From: Bacilli bacterium
GTDB taxonomy: Bacteria > Bacillota_I > Bacilli_A > RFN20 > CAG-826
Length of the DNA stretch: 31,306 nt
Reading direction: 5' to 3'
Assembly (NCBI GenBank): GCA_016296285.1
Contig: JAEDJP010000004.1
Location: 1-31,306, forward strand
The position numbers and the translations under genes were made by a program. Within the stretch, counting starts at the first letter, position 1, and every line of letters starts with the position of its first letter. The notes beneath the pieces were generated by a model that was given only the letters and a program-made list of their open reading frames with translations, made no database searches and was not told where the DNA came from. This document shows, piece by piece, positions 1 to 8,638 of this stretch.

Positions 1-18
1 TAGAAGCAAATCGCGTCT

Positions 19-411
19 TTACTCCCCGCCGAGGAAGGAAGAGGTCATGACGTAACTTGCCGTCGCGGGATTCGTCGCGATGGGGATGTCGTAGACGACC
101 GCGATGCGCAGAAGCGCCTTGACGTCCGGGTCGTGGGGCTGGGAATGCAAGGGATCCCAGAAGAAGAGGACGATGTCGATTTTCTTCTCGGCGATCTTGC
201 TGCCGATCTGCTGGTCCCCGCCTAGGGGCCCGGGAAGGTATTTCTTGACGGGGAGGCCGGTCGCCTCCGCGACGAGGGAGGCCGTGTGGCCCGTCCCGCA
301 TAAGGCGTAATGGGAGAGGAGGTCCTTGTGGTCGAGACACCATTGGACCATCTCGTGTTTCTTCTTGTCGTGAGCGATGAGGGCGATCGTCTTTTTCTTT
401 TTCCCGGTCAT
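19..411 (-). CDS. mgsA: methylglyoxal synthase
   Basis: 130-aa protein of the methylglyoxal synthase family, which converts dihydroxyacetone phosphate to methylglyoxal and phosphate in the cytoplasm as a bypass of lower glycolysis under phosphate limitation or sugar overload. The signature GPLGGDQQIG is at residues 61-70, giving the catalytic Asp at 66 (E. coli Asp71). The family His/Asp cluster PHDPD is at 92-96, and the phosphate-binding Gly/Thr loop CGTGHT is at 38-43. Length is normal. The reading frame stays open upstream to 465, but the ATG at 411 was chosen because GGAG lies 8 nt before it and the family starts there. It is transcribed away from the DegV gene. Identification is secure. 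Confidence 0.95.
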   Translation of the reverse strand: MTGKKKKTIALIAHDKKKHEMVQWCLDHKDLLSHYALCGTGHTASLVAEATGLPVKKYLPGPLGGDQQIGSKIAEKKIDIVLFFWDPLHSQPHDPDVKALLRIAVVYDIPIATNPATASYVMTSSFLGGE

Positions 412-516
412 GGTTCGTTCTCCGTGAACTTCCTCCATTGTAGAAGAAGTCGCCTTTCCCCTCAAGGCGGAGGGAACCGCTTTCCCCCTTTCTTGGCCAT
501 GGGGGGATTTTTCGCA

Positions 517-655
517 TAGAACGTTCCTTAGAACCTTAGAACTTTCCTTAGAACCTCCTTAGAACTTTTCCCGAAAAACATCGGCCCCATCGAAAGAAAA
601 TCATTTTCTGGTTTTTCTTAGAACCATAGAACTTTTCGTAGAACCTCCTTAGAAC
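517..655. repeat. clustered TAGAAC repeats between mgsA and degV
   Basis: The hexamer TAGAAC occurs nine times, starting at 517, 529, 537, 549, 560, 619, 627, 639 and 650. The last four of the first group and the four of the second group have identical spacing (8, 12 and 11 nt). About 37 bp (529-565 and 619-655) is therefore a diverged direct repeat 90 bp apart. This cluster fills most of the roughly 300-bp divergent intergenic region. No gene is visible in it. It could be an operator array or a degenerate repeat; the sequence does not say which. Confidence 0.75.
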
Positions 656-718
656 TTATGAACATTCCAACATTCGTTGTTCATTTTTCTTTCGTTTCCG
701 CGTAAGATACCTCCCGTC

Positions 719-1570
719 ATGAAGAAACCTGTCTGCATCTCATCGGAATCCTCCCTCGACTTGCCTTCCTCCCTCCAAGAAGGCCTCGACATCGCGGTCG
801 TCCCTCTTACGGTCATCCTCGGGGAGAAAGAAGTCGACGACGGGAGCATCCCCGCCCGGAAAATCTACGATTACGTGGAGCTCTCCGGCAAGCTCGCCCG
901 CACCGCGGCCATCAACGTTTACGCCTACCAAGCCCATTTCGATGCCCTCCTTGAGCGTTACGAGCGCGTCATCCACATCGCCCTCAGCTCCAAATTGAGC
1001 GCCACGTACCAAAACGCCCTCCTCGCCTCCCAAGACCCGAAATACGAAGGCAAGGTCACCGTCCTCGATTCCAAAAGCGTCTCCGCGGGCATCGGGTTCC
1101 AGGTCTATCTTTCCGCCCTCCTCGCCGCGGAAGGCAAATCCGTCCCCGAGATCCTCTCCGTCCTCAAGGAAAAGAGGAAGGACATCCAGATCAGCTTCTT
1201 CGTCGAGAAGCTCGAATACCTCGCCAAAGGCGGCCGCTGCTCCAAACTCGCCCTCTTCGGGGCCAACCTCCTCAAGCTCCATCCAGAGATCGTCTTGAAG
1301 GACGGGCTCCTCGTCCCCGGGGAGAAGTACCGCGGCCCCCTTTCCAAGGTCGTGAACGATTACCTCGCTTCCGTCGAGAGGGATGCCCCGGATTTCGACC
1401 CGAGCCTCGCGATCATCGCCCATACGGTCATGCCGGAAGAAGTCCTTCTCACGGTGCGCGACCGCCTCTACAAGCGCGGGTTCCAGCGCGTCGAGATCAT
1501 CGAGGCGAGCGGCTCGATTTCCTGCCACTGCGGCCCCCATGCGTTCGGGATCATCTACCTCAAGAAATAG
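719..1570 (+). CDS. DegV family protein (fatty-acid-binding)
   Basis: 283-aa DegV-family protein. Members bind a fatty acid in a cleft between two domains and are thought to present it to fatty acid kinase FakA for phospholipid synthesis. Visible hallmarks are the N-terminal SSESSLDLP loop, the SSKLSATYQNA segment (usual SSxLSGTYQSA), the EKLEYLAKGGRCSK motif, and the C-terminal HCGPHAFGIIY (usual HxGPGxxGxxY). Length matches the family. An ATG at 677 is in frame, but the ATG at 719 begins exactly at the conserved N-terminus. There is no clear Shine-Dalgarno; a TAAGAT box at 703-708 lies only 10 nt upstream, so the 5' leader would be very short. A terminator follows at once. Confidence 0.93.
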   Translation: MKKPVCISSESSLDLPSSLQEGLDIAVVPLTVILGEKEVDDGSIPARKIYDYVELSGKLARTAAINVYAYQAHFDALLERYERVIHIALSSKLSATYQNALLASQDPKYEGKVTVLDSKSVSAGIGFQVYLSALLAAEGKSVPEILSVLKEKRKDIQISFFVEKLEYLAKGGRCSKLALFGANLLKLHPEIVLKDGLLVPGEKYRGPLSKVVNDYLASVERDAPDFDPSLAIIAHTVMPEEVLLTVRDRLYKRGFQRVEIIEASGSISCHCGPHAFGIIYLKK

Positions 1571-1594
1571 AAGGGTTCGCCCTTCTTTTTCTTT
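1569..1594 (+). terminator. rho-independent terminator of the DegV gene
   Basis: A perfect 7-bp stem (1569-1575 with 1580-1586) closed by a stable TTCG tetraloop is followed by a T-rich run. The stem overlaps the TAG stop codon. Confidence 0.9.
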
Positions 1595-1600
1595 CCCCCC

Positions 1601-1628
1601 TTGCGGGATTTCGTTTTGGCCTTAAGAT
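1601..1628 (+). promoter_or_regulatory. putative sigma-A promoter for the 1655 lipoprotein
   Basis: TTGCGG at 1601-1606 and TAAGAT at 1623-1628 are separated by 16 nt. They lie just after the preceding terminator and 26 nt before the start codon. Confidence 0.5.
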
Positions 1629-1654
1629 AAGCGGGTCAACGGAGGTACCCCATC

Positions 1655-3412
1655 ATGAAACCATCCTTATCCGCCCTCTTGCTCCTCAGCGCATCCTTGC
1701 TCCTTGCCTCCTGCGGGGAGGAGCCTATCGTTTCCTCTTCCCCCATTGAGGAGCCGACCTCGAGCCAAACCTCGGCCGAGGATCCCCTTCCCTCAAGCGA
1801 AGAATCCTCCTCCGAAGAAGAGGAGAGCACCACGTCCGAAGATCCCCTGCCCTCAAGCGAAGACTCGACCCCTTCTAGCGACGAGTCCTCCGAAGAATCC
1901 TCCTCCCCCGAGGAAACCTCGAGTTCCGAAGAAGATTCCACCCCTTCTTGGGCCATCAAGGCCACCGGCACCGAGCATATCGAGGTCGAGGCCGTCGACA
2001 AGGACGGCAATCCCCTGGAAAAAGGCACCCTCTGGGGCAAGGTCTACGTCAAGGTGACGATCAAGGACCCGGATTACGGCCTCGCCACCCTCACCGCTTC
2101 GTACAAGAAGAAATCATCGGAGTCCAAAACGTCCCTCGACATCCTGAACCTTTACGCCTCCGCGCCCCTTGACGCCTATCGCGTCTTCACGGTCTATGAC
2201 CTCGAGGAAGGAAGCGAGATCGAGATCGTCGCGACCGAGAAGTCCCTCAACGCCTTCAAGGACGCCTCGTTCGTCGGGGATTATTTCTACGTCGCCCTCT
2301 CGACGTACGGGGCCTACGATTTCACCGCCTTCGAGGCCACCCGTTCCTTCTCGATCAACGCGGCCGGGGAAGTGAGCCTCTCCTTCCGCGACGCGTTCGC
2401 CCAGATCGATTCGGCCGCCGAGGACCATTTCCTCACCCGCAGCGGCAACGTCACGAAGAAGTGGTATGTCGCGGACAACCTCGTCTTCGCCTCCCCCGAC
2501 GAGAACAAGAGCCCCTTCGCCTACGAGACGAACGATTATTTCTTCGCGATCAAGAAAGCCTCTTCCGATGACGTCGCCTCGAATTACCGCGTCGCCATCG
2601 AGACGTTCACGATCGAGTCGGTCCGTTACATGCTCGCGACGGTATACAAGGGCGATGCCCTCTACGCGAGCGCCCTCGCCGCCGACGCCCCGACCGAACC
2701 GGCCTCCTATTTCATCCCGAACGTCACCGTGAACCTCCTGCGCGGTTCCTCGATCTGCGCTAGCGACGCCGTCTACGAGATCCTCGACGGAGAAGGCGTG
2801 CGCTTCGTCGTCTCCTCCAAAGGCGACGGCGGACCCGCGAACCGTCTCTTCGTCACGGGGCCCTATGGCACCTTTGCGGTCGGGACGGATCCCCTCTTCC
2901 TCGACGGGGCGGGCAAAGCCACCTACCTCGGGGAGGAATTCGCCGCCTCGGTATCCGATGCGACCGTTACCCTCACGAAAGGCCTCCGCGAGATCGTCCT
3001 CACCCTCGATCTTGAAGCCCATGCCGCGACCCTCGTCTCGGACACGGTGAAAGCGGGTTGCGATTTCCATGGCAAATCCTACACCGGCACGTTCTACTCG
3101 ACGTGGGACGAGATGGACGAGCAAGTCCACGTCTCCTTCGACATGGGCTCGTCCATGACGACCTACATCCGTTCCGGCGCGAACTATTTCTTCAACGGGA
3201 ACGAGGGCTATACCACGGTGACCCCGACGAGCTATTCCTACGACACGGAGACCTACACCTTGACGGCGATGGTCATCGACTGCCAGAACAAAGGCGCGGG
3301 CAAGGCCTTCTCGATGGTCTACGATCCCCTTGCCGATACCTGGCGCATCACCTCGGGGAATTGGAGCAACGTCTACACGTTCGCGAACTGCGTCTTGACC
3401 CTCGACGCCTGA
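1655..3412 (+). CDS. secreted lipoprotein with long Ser/Glu-rich linker
   Basis: 585-aa predicted lipoprotein of unknown function. Residues 1-19 form a lipoprotein signal peptide and LLASC gives the lipidated Cys20. Residues about 28-100 are a low-complexity Ser/Glu/Pro/Thr linker, probably spanning the cell surface. The remainder is beta-rich with many Tyr, Thr and Asp residues and no recognised catalytic motif. Two segments, near residues 205-220 and 470-490, have similar 'G-x-Y/F...F/Y-Y/S-T' openings, which may mark related beta domains, but this is weak. GGAGG sits 9 nt before the ATG. The gene is monocistronic, with its own promoter and terminator. It is the first of three tandem lipoproteins with the same linker style. 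No function is assigned. Confidence 0.85.
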   Translation: MKPSLSALLLLSASLLLASCGEEPIVSSSPIEEPTSSQTSAEDPLPSSEESSSEEEESTTSEDPLPSSEDSTPSSDESSEESSSPEETSSSEEDSTPSWAIKATGTEHIEVEAVDKDGNPLEKGTLWGKVYVKVTIKDPDYGLATLTASYKKKSSESKTSLDILNLYASAPLDAYRVFTVYDLEEGSEIEIVATEKSLNAFKDASFVGDYFYVALSTYGAYDFTAFEATRSFSINAAGEVSLSFRDAFAQIDSAAEDHFLTRSGNVTKKWYVADNLVFASPDENKSPFAYETNDYFFAIKKASSDDVASNYRVAIETFTIESVRYMLATVYKGDALYASALAADAPTEPASYFIPNVTVNLLRGSSICASDAVYEILDGEGVRFVVSSKGDGGPANRLFVTGPYGTFAVGTDPLFLDGAGKATYLGEEFAASVSDATVTLTKGLREIVLTLDLEAHAATLVSDTVKAGCDFHGKSYTGTFYSTWDEMDEQVHVSFDMGSSMTTYIRSGANYFFNGNEGYTTVTPTSYSYDTETYTLTAMVIDCQNKGAGKAFSMVYDPLADTWRITSGNWSNVYTFANCVLTLDA

Positions 3413-3427
3413 GGATCCCTCCCCTTC

Positions 3428-3453
3428 GCCCCGCCGAATCGCGGGGCTTTTTT
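3428..3453 (+). terminator. rho-independent terminator
   Basis: A perfect 7-bp GC stem (3428-3434 with 3441-3447), a 6-nt loop and six T residues follow the 1655 lipoprotein gene. Confidence 0.92.
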
Positions 3454-3506
3454 CTGCCTCGTCTTGCTCCCGCCCCCCTTTCCATTGACGATTTTTCCTT
3501 TTGGGC

Positions 3507-3534
3507 TTGCTTTTTTTCCGCCGTGCTTTATCCT
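3507..3534 (+). promoter_or_regulatory. putative promoter for the 3600-7073 lipoprotein operon
   Basis: TTGCTT at 3507-3512, a 16-nt spacer, and TATCCT at 3529-3534. The box is 65 nt upstream of the ATG at 3600. Confidence 0.45.
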
Positions 3535-3599
3535 ACGGCTTGTGCCTCGCGTATCACCCATGCGCGAACGCCAGTACACACACGGAGTCTAGCCAAAAA

Positions 3600-4388
3600 A
3601 TGAAGAAAACATTGCTTGCCCTCATTCCCTTGGCCGCGAGCCTCTTGCTCGCTTCCTGCGGGAATCCCGGGCCGAATGAAGAGCCCCCTGCCGAGCCCTC
3701 CTCCTCGGAAACGGTCCAGGAAGAGCCCCTCGACGATTTGAGTGACGTCGAATACGACTTGAGCATCTCGATCAACGGCTACCTAAACGATTTCCTCGTC
3801 GGGGTGCCCGCCATCGCCGGGGAAAGCTTCCTCCTCGACTTCGGCTTCAGCATCGCGGACGAGTCCACGGCCGTCGTCAAGACCGATCGCCCTGCCGTCG
3901 CTTCGCCGCGCAAGCAAGGGGACGCTTGGTACCTTGACGCCCACAAGGCGGGCCTCACCCACCTCATCATCGAGGACGGGGACGGCGTCATCCACCTCCG
4001 CATGGTCCTCGAGGTCAAATCCCCGCTCAAGGACGAGGACATCCTCGCGAACCTCTCCTCGGTCGACCACTGGGAAATCCAGAAGGGCTGGGAGATGATC
4101 TTCGGCAACTTCACCGTCACCTTCTTCGAGGACGGGAACGCCGCGATGGCGGGTCGCGAAAGCGGGGGCGTGAACCTCTCCGGGGCCACCTTCCGCGTCG
4201 AGCTCGACAACTCGATCCTCGAAGGCTCGGTCTACGATCCCGCGATCTGGACCGGGTTCGCCGTCAAGGACTGGAAGGTCGGGGACTTCAACCTCTCGTC
4301 CGTCATCGTCTACAAAAGCGGCGACCTCATGCACATGCACACGAACAACGCCCTCCTCGGGATGCTCGTCCCGGGCGAGGCGCGCTAA
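3600..4388 (+). CDS. secreted lipoprotein, unknown function
   Basis: 262-aa predicted lipoprotein. The signal peptide ends in LLLASC with the modified Cys at residue 20, followed by a short Pro/Glu/Ser linker to about residue 40. Residues about 50-145 resemble a degenerate bacterial Ig-like (Big_2-type) domain: a 'V-K-T-D-R-P-A-V-A' strand and a 'A-G-L-T-H-L-I-I' strand recall the usual 'S.n..vA.v...G.vta...G.a.it' pattern. The C-terminal 115 residues look like a separate beta domain with two Trp-rich stretches. The frame is open back to 3501, but the ATG at 3600 gives the signal peptide. A GGAG lies 12 nt upstream, a loose spacing. The stop is 15 bp from the next lipoprotein start, so the two are probably co-transcribed. 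No enzyme motif is visible. Confidence 0.85.
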   Translation: MKKTLLALIPLAASLLLASCGNPGPNEEPPAEPSSSETVQEEPLDDLSDVEYDLSISINGYLNDFLVGVPAIAGESFLLDFGFSIADESTAVVKTDRPAVASPRKQGDAWYLDAHKAGLTHLIIEDGDGVIHLRMVLEVKSPLKDEDILANLSSVDHWEIQKGWEMIFGNFTVTFFEDGNAAMAGRESGGVNLSGATFRVELDNSILEGSVYDPAIWTGFAVKDWKVGDFNLSSVIVYKSGDLMHMHTNNALLGMLVPGEAR

Positions 4389-4403
4389 GAAAGGAGAACC
4401 AAC

Positions 4404-7073
4404 ATGAAAAGCAAAGCGAATTTCCTTGCCCTCCTCGCTTCGATCGCCCTCCTCGCCTCGTGCGGGGAAGGGACCCCAAACGAATCCTCGTCCATCCAAG
4501 GGGAAGACCCCGCCTCGTCCTCGAGCAGCTCGAGCGTTGACGCCCCGGTGACGTACAAGATCGTCATTCGCGCCTCGGAAGGGGTCGAGGTCCAAAGCGA
4601 CAAATCCGAAGCCGAGAAAGGCGAGACCGTCACCCTCACCGTCACCCTCGCGGAAGGCTTCTCCCTCAAGTCCATCGCCCTCAACGGCGACTCCTCCAAG
4701 ATCGCCAAGGTCTCGGACACCACCTACACCTTCGTCATGCCCGACACGAGCGCCGTCATCACCACGACCGTTGACGTCGAGGGCGATTGCGTCGTCACGG
4801 GCGACGTGGCCGCGAAGCTCGAAGCCCAGGCCGACGGTTCCTTCAAGGGCACCGTCTCCTGCGAACGCGACTCCCTCGTCGACATCAAGCTCGGCTCGGT
4901 GTCCTATTCGTTCATCCACGTCGATCACGACCACAGCTTCGGCTATTACGAATCCGCCTATGGATCCTCGAACGCCTTCCGCCTCGCGGGCAACGCGATT
5001 TACGAGATCACGGTGACCCCGAGCGCCGAGAAGCCGGTCAAGATCGTCCGCGTCGGCGTCTTCCACGCCCCGACCAACGTCAAGGAACTCGAATCCCTCT
5101 TCAACGGGGATTTCGCGGGCCGCGGCGTCCTCGATGGCGGCGCCTTCGCCGTCCCGGGGCTCTCCGGGGTTTCCTACAAGAATAGCGTCACCGGCATCCA
5201 ATACGACTGGTCCCTTTACGAGAAAGGCTCCTTCGCCACGGCGACATCCCTCCTTGACGAGGATGACGTCTCCTACGACGTCAAGGTCCTCGACGGGGAC
5301 ACCTACAAAGTCGTCGACACCTACATCGAGACCATCAAGGATAGCGAAGGGCGCTACTTCGACGATTCCGTCCGCACCGACACCGTCGCCTATAGCGGCA
5401 CCTATGCCGTCGAGTCGGTGATCGACGAGGAGAGCGACGCCTTGCAACGCTACAAGCGCAGCACCGCTCGCGCCGCAAGCGAGATCGCGATGCCCTCGCA
5501 CAACCTCTATTCCCTCTCCCGCGAGATCTGCTATGGCTACCGCGTCGGGTTCACCGTCGAGGATGACCTCGTCGCCGCCCGCGTCGCCATCACCCCGACG
5601 GACAAGGGAACCGAGGGCTTCGAGGTCGAGGTCTATTCCTGGAAGAACTACGACCCGAACGCCTCGACGTACGCCGACGCGACCAAGGTCGAGCGCAAGG
5701 AATACCGCATCTGCCTGACCTTCAACGCCGATTCCACCCTCGCAAGCGGTTCCTTCGTCGAGAACTACTACGACGAGACGACCTGGAAGTTCAACAATTC
5801 CGATGCCGAGAACGGCGGTTCCATCAAGACGAACGCCAAGCCGGTCATCAAGCGCAAATCGAGCTTCACCTATTCCTACGACGCCCCGAAAGAAGGCGCC
5901 CCGGACTTCGACTTCAGCCCGTATTTCATCACCTCGGTCTCCAACCTTTCCGCGACGAGCAAGGACATGGGGAAGAACGTGATCCAGCTCGGCGCCACGG
6001 TCGACGAGGCCCGCGACCCGGACGATCTCCCCGTCGAGGAAGACGGCATCACGGGTTACAACTCCCTCCTCAAATTCGATTACGCCCCCGTGACCGCCCT
6101 CGATTCCTGGCAAATCGGCATCGTCGGGTCCTCCAATGAATCCGTCATCGGCCGCGGCACCCGCCGCGCCTATTGCTGGGACGCCCTCGCCCAAGGCCAG
6201 TCCACGGTCACGATCGGCAACCACGTCGGCAGCGAGCTCGCGACCCTCGACCTCACCGTCTCCAACAACGTGAAGGTCCAAGGCTACTTCGTCTGGGCCC
6301 CGAGCGACGTCGACGAATCCGTCGTCCCGAACAGCTCCTCCGTCAGGCTCTACGCCGGGGACAAGGTCTCCGTCTACCTCTGGGCGAGCCCGACGAACTG
6401 CGATCCCGTCCCGACGGTCGTCTCGAGCGACCCCGCCCTCAAGGTCACCTTGAGCGATGGCCGCGTGAGGCCGGATGCCTGGAACATCGCCTCCTACCCG
6501 ACCTACCTCATGACCATCGACGCGACCGGCATGACCCTCACCGAGCAGAAGACGGTCACCCTCACGGTCAACGATCCCTTCTTCGACGAGAACCGCGCGA
6601 CCGCCAACAAGATCTCCGTCACCGTGATGCCGGGTTCCTCGACCTCCTCGTGGCCCGCTTCCGTCGTCGGCACCACCTGGAATGGCAACAAGGAAATCAC
6701 CGACGCGAAGGACATCGAGCTTGGCTTCTCCACCGGCGTCACCCACTGCGAATCTTCCGTCACCTTCACGGGCGAGGATTACGCGGTCTCCGGCTACAAG
6801 AAGGCCACCCTCACCGCGACCTATCAAGGACAGACCCGCAGCTACGATCTCGGTTACACCTACGATCCTTCTTCCTCGAAGGTCTTCACCTTCAAGTCCA
6901 ATAGCTACGACGTGACCCTCTCCTCGACCGTCGACAAAGGCGCGAACGCCTTCGGCCTCATCTACGTCGTTTCCACCTGGTATGGCGGGGATGACGTCGA
7001 CGAAGACGATATCGTCGGTTACCCCGAGGACGAAAACGGACCCGCGTCCTATCAATGGTTCACCCTTGCCTAA
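4404..7073 (+). CDS. large secreted lipoprotein with bacterial-repeat (Flg_new-like) domain
   Basis: 889-aa predicted lipoprotein. Signal peptide with ALLASC lipobox (Cys20), then a Ser-run linker to about residue 45. Residues about 48-125 match the bacterial repeat / divergent InlB B-repeat pattern: an initial strand, 'GETVTLTVT', 'GF.LKSIALNG' and 'TYTFVMPD'. This domain is common in cell-surface proteins of Firmicutes and Mollicutes relatives. The middle (about 125-560) is beta-rich and unrecognised. Residues about 630-750 look like Ig-like (Big-type) domains with 'VVSSDPALKVTLSDGRV'. A strong AGGAG lies before the ATG, 15 bp after the previous gene, and a terminator follows. A surface adhesion or binding role is an inference from the domain types only. 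Confidence 0.87.
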   Translation: MKSKANFLALLASIALLASCGEGTPNESSSIQGEDPASSSSSSSVDAPVTYKIVIRASEGVEVQSDKSEAEKGETVTLTVTLAEGFSLKSIALNGDSSKIAKVSDTTYTFVMPDTSAVITTTVDVEGDCVVTGDVAAKLEAQADGSFKGTVSCERDSLVDIKLGSVSYSFIHVDHDHSFGYYESAYGSSNAFRLAGNAIYEITVTPSAEKPVKIVRVGVFHAPTNVKELESLFNGDFAGRGVLDGGAFAVPGLSGVSYKNSVTGIQYDWSLYEKGSFATATSLLDEDDVSYDVKVLDGDTYKVVDTYIETIKDSEGRYFDDSVRTDTVAYSGTYAVESVIDEESDALQRYKRSTARAASEIAMPSHNLYSLSREICYGYRVGFTVEDDLVAARVAITPTDKGTEGFEVEVYSWKNYDPNASTYADATKVERKEYRICLTFNADSTLASGSFVENYYDETTWKFNNSDAENGGSIKTNAKPVIKRKSSFTYSYDAPKEGAPDFDFSPYFITSVSNLSATSKDMGKNVIQLGATVDEARDPDDLPVEEDGITGYNSLLKFDYAPVTALDSWQIGIVGSSNESVIGRGTRRAYCWDALAQGQSTVTIGNHVGSELATLDLTVSNNVKVQGYFVWAPSDVDESVVPNSSSVRLYAGDKVSVYLWASPTNCDPVPTVVSSDPALKVTLSDGRVRPDAWNIASYPTYLMTIDATGMTLTEQKTVTLTVNDPFFDENRATANKISVTVMPGSSTSSWPASVVGTTWNGNKEITDAKDIELGFSTGVTHCESSVTFTGEDYAVSGYKKATLTATYQGQTRSYDLGYTYDPSSSKVFTFKSNSYDVTLSSTVDKGANAFGLIYVVSTWYGGDDVDEDDIVGYPEDENGPASYQWFTLA

Positions 7074-7092
7074 GGGGATAGCCAAATAGCCC

Positions 7093-7121
7093 AAAGCCGC
7101 GCCTCAAAACGCGGCTTTTTT
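7093..7121 (+). terminator. rho-independent terminator (copy A of a duplicated hairpin)
   Basis: A 9-bp stem (7093-7101 with 7110-7118), an 8-nt loop and a T tract. The 24 nt covering most of this hairpin recur identically near 10508-10531. Confidence 0.93.
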
Positions 7122-7207
7122 CTCTATATTTGGCTGGATAAAATGCGAATTGAAACGGAATAAAGCACGGACAATACGGCGGTTTTCTCGTTTTTTGATT
7201 GATGTTT
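7093..7207. repeat. imperfect direct repeat, left copy, at island edge
   Basis: This segment contains, in order, the terminator hairpin, a TGGC-NN-GATAAA motif near 7130, and the string TTTTTTGATTGA-GTTT at 7191-7207. The same three elements recur in the same order and at similar spacing at about 10506-10614. The 3.3 kb between the copies carries accessory genes. Confidence 0.6.
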
Positions 7208-7241
7208 ATATAGACAAAATAAGGAGACAATTATCTAGACA
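7205..7241 (-). repeat. 12-bp iteron array, left (three copies, reverse orientation)
   Basis: Three units of the 12-mer TGTCTNNATAAA read on the minus strand at 7230-7241, 7218-7229 and 7205-7216, with one spare base at 7217. They lie just upstream of the AlbA_2 regulator. The array is the mirror image of the four-copy array at 9252-9300. A role as autoregulatory binding sites is inferred. Confidence 0.7.
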
Positions 7242-7287
7242 AAATTTGATTGACGGGCTAGACTAACCAAGAAGAAAGGAACTGCGT

Positions 7288-8613
7288 ATGATGATTGGAA
7301 GCGAAAGCGAGACCGTCGAATTTAAAACGACGACCGGCGAGAAGAAGGAAGCCGCGGAAGCGATTTCCGCGATGCTCAACAAGCATTGCCGCGGAACGCT
7401 CTATTTTGGCGTGGACGACAACGGGTTCGTGAAAGGGCAGATGGTTACCGACAGCACGAGAAAAGACGTTTCTCGCACGATCCATGAGCTGATTGAACCC
7501 CGAATCTCTCCGACCATCGAGGAAATCGTCCTCGAGGGGAAAACGATTATCAAGGTCTCCTTTTCGGGGCATAACCGCCCCTATTCATGCGGAGGGAAAT
7601 ACTTTTCGCGATACGGCACGGAAAATCGAAAGATGACGACCGACGAGCTCAAAAGGCTCCTCCTCCACTCCGATTATTCATCGAAATGGGAAGAAGGCCT
7701 CACGAGCCATTCCCTCGATAGTCTCGACGACGAGGCGCTTTATGATTTCTATGTTTCCGCGAAGGAATGCGGCAGGCTCGAGATGTCCTCTTTTGACAAG
7801 GGAAAGCTCCTCGCGAGTCTCGATTTGCTGCAGGACGGCATCGTGAAAAACGGATGTTACGCCCTCTTCGGCAAAAACGCGAAAATCGGTCTCAAACTCG
7901 CGAAATACGCAACGGAAAACAAAGTCACGTTCACGGATCTGAAACTCGTTTCCGGCAATATCTACAATCTCATCGGCGTCGCCGTGCGCTATATCCTCGA
8001 CAATATCCACTGGCGTCCCGAGATCGGCAGCAGAAAACGGGTCGATGTGCCGGAAATCCCCGAAAGAGCCATCCGCGAGATGGTCGTGAACGCCTTCGCC
8101 CATTCCGATTACGAGGACCTTCCGGAAATCGAAATCGGCATCCACCCTGGCAAAATCGAGATCTATAACCCGGGTTCCTTTCCCGATGACCTGACCCCCT
8201 ACGATTTCATTGAGCGGAATTTGCCGTCCTACAAAAGGAACCCGCTCATCCTCGACATCCTCTTCCGCAGCAAGGACGTTGAGAAAGCGGGAACGGGATT
8301 CCAGAGGATGAACGAGCTCTGCAACGAAAGCGGCGTTTCTTGGTCGTTCCGGAAAGAAGGATATGGTTTCTTTTTCGAATTCCTGAGGCAAAACGGGAAA
8401 GCCGACGTCCACGTCAACGCCCCCCTTTCCGACAATGAGCAGATCGTCCTCAACCTGATCCACGCCAATCCCGAGGTCACGAAAGCCCATATCGCGATCC
8501 GCATCGACAAATCCCCACGCTCCGTCCAGCGAATCGTGAATTCCTTGATTGCAAAGAAGGCGATTGAACGAGTCGGCTCCAACAAGACGGGGCATTGGCA
8601 GGTCTGCGCGTAA
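7288..8613 (+). CDS. AlbA_2 (Schlafen-type) DNA-binding / HATPase-like transcriptional regulator
   Basis: 441-aa protein. Residues about 5-125 form an AlbA_2 putative DNA-binding domain: 'ESETVEFKTTTGE', 'ISAMLNKHCRGTLYFGVDDNG', 'PYSCGGKYFSRYGTENRKM'. Residues about 250-345 match the HATPase_c_4 (RecG-related regulator) domain: 'PERAIREMVVNAFAHSDY' (the Asn/Ala/His box), 'IEIYNPGSFP', 'GTGFQRM'. The C-terminal about 65 residues form a winged helix, 'AHIAIRIDKSPRSVQRIVNSL'. Annotated relatives are called transcriptional regulators or ATP-binding proteins, and their substrate is unknown. AGGA sits 7 nt before the first of two adjacent ATGs. It is flanked by inverted 12-bp iterons, suggesting self-regulation or mobile-element control. 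Base composition is poorer in GC than the flanking lipoprotein genes. Confidence 0.9.
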   Translation: MMIGSESETVEFKTTTGEKKEAAEAISAMLNKHCRGTLYFGVDDNGFVKGQMVTDSTRKDVSRTIHELIEPRISPTIEEIVLEGKTIIKVSFSGHNRPYSCGGKYFSRYGTENRKMTTDELKRLLLHSDYSSKWEEGLTSHSLDSLDDEALYDFYVSAKECGRLEMSSFDKGKLLASLDLLQDGIVKNGCYALFGKNAKIGLKLAKYATENKVTFTDLKLVSGNIYNLIGVAVRYILDNIHWRPEIGSRKRVDVPEIPERAIREMVVNAFAHSDYEDLPEIEIGIHPGKIEIYNPGSFPDDLTPYDFIERNLPSYKRNPLILDILFRSKDVEKAGTGFQRMNELCNESGVSWSFRKEGYGFFFEFLRQNGKADVHVNAPLSDNEQIVLNLIHANPEVTKAHIAIRIDKSPRSVQRIVNSLIAKKAIERVGSNKTGHWQVCA

Positions 8614-8638
8614 TCCAATTCGACCTTTTTACGCTTGT

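Noticed and set aside
1745..1955. Ser/Glu low-complexity stretch as assembly error
   Set aside because: The frame remains open, codons vary among synonymous forms, and the neighbouring lipoproteins have the same kind of linker.
3783..7094. 1103-codon open frame on the minus strand
   Set aside because: It lies opposite the lipoprotein genes; it is rich in Gly, Asp, Val and Arg as expected for the complement of GC-rich codons, and has no motifs, no ribosome binding site logic and no signal peptide.
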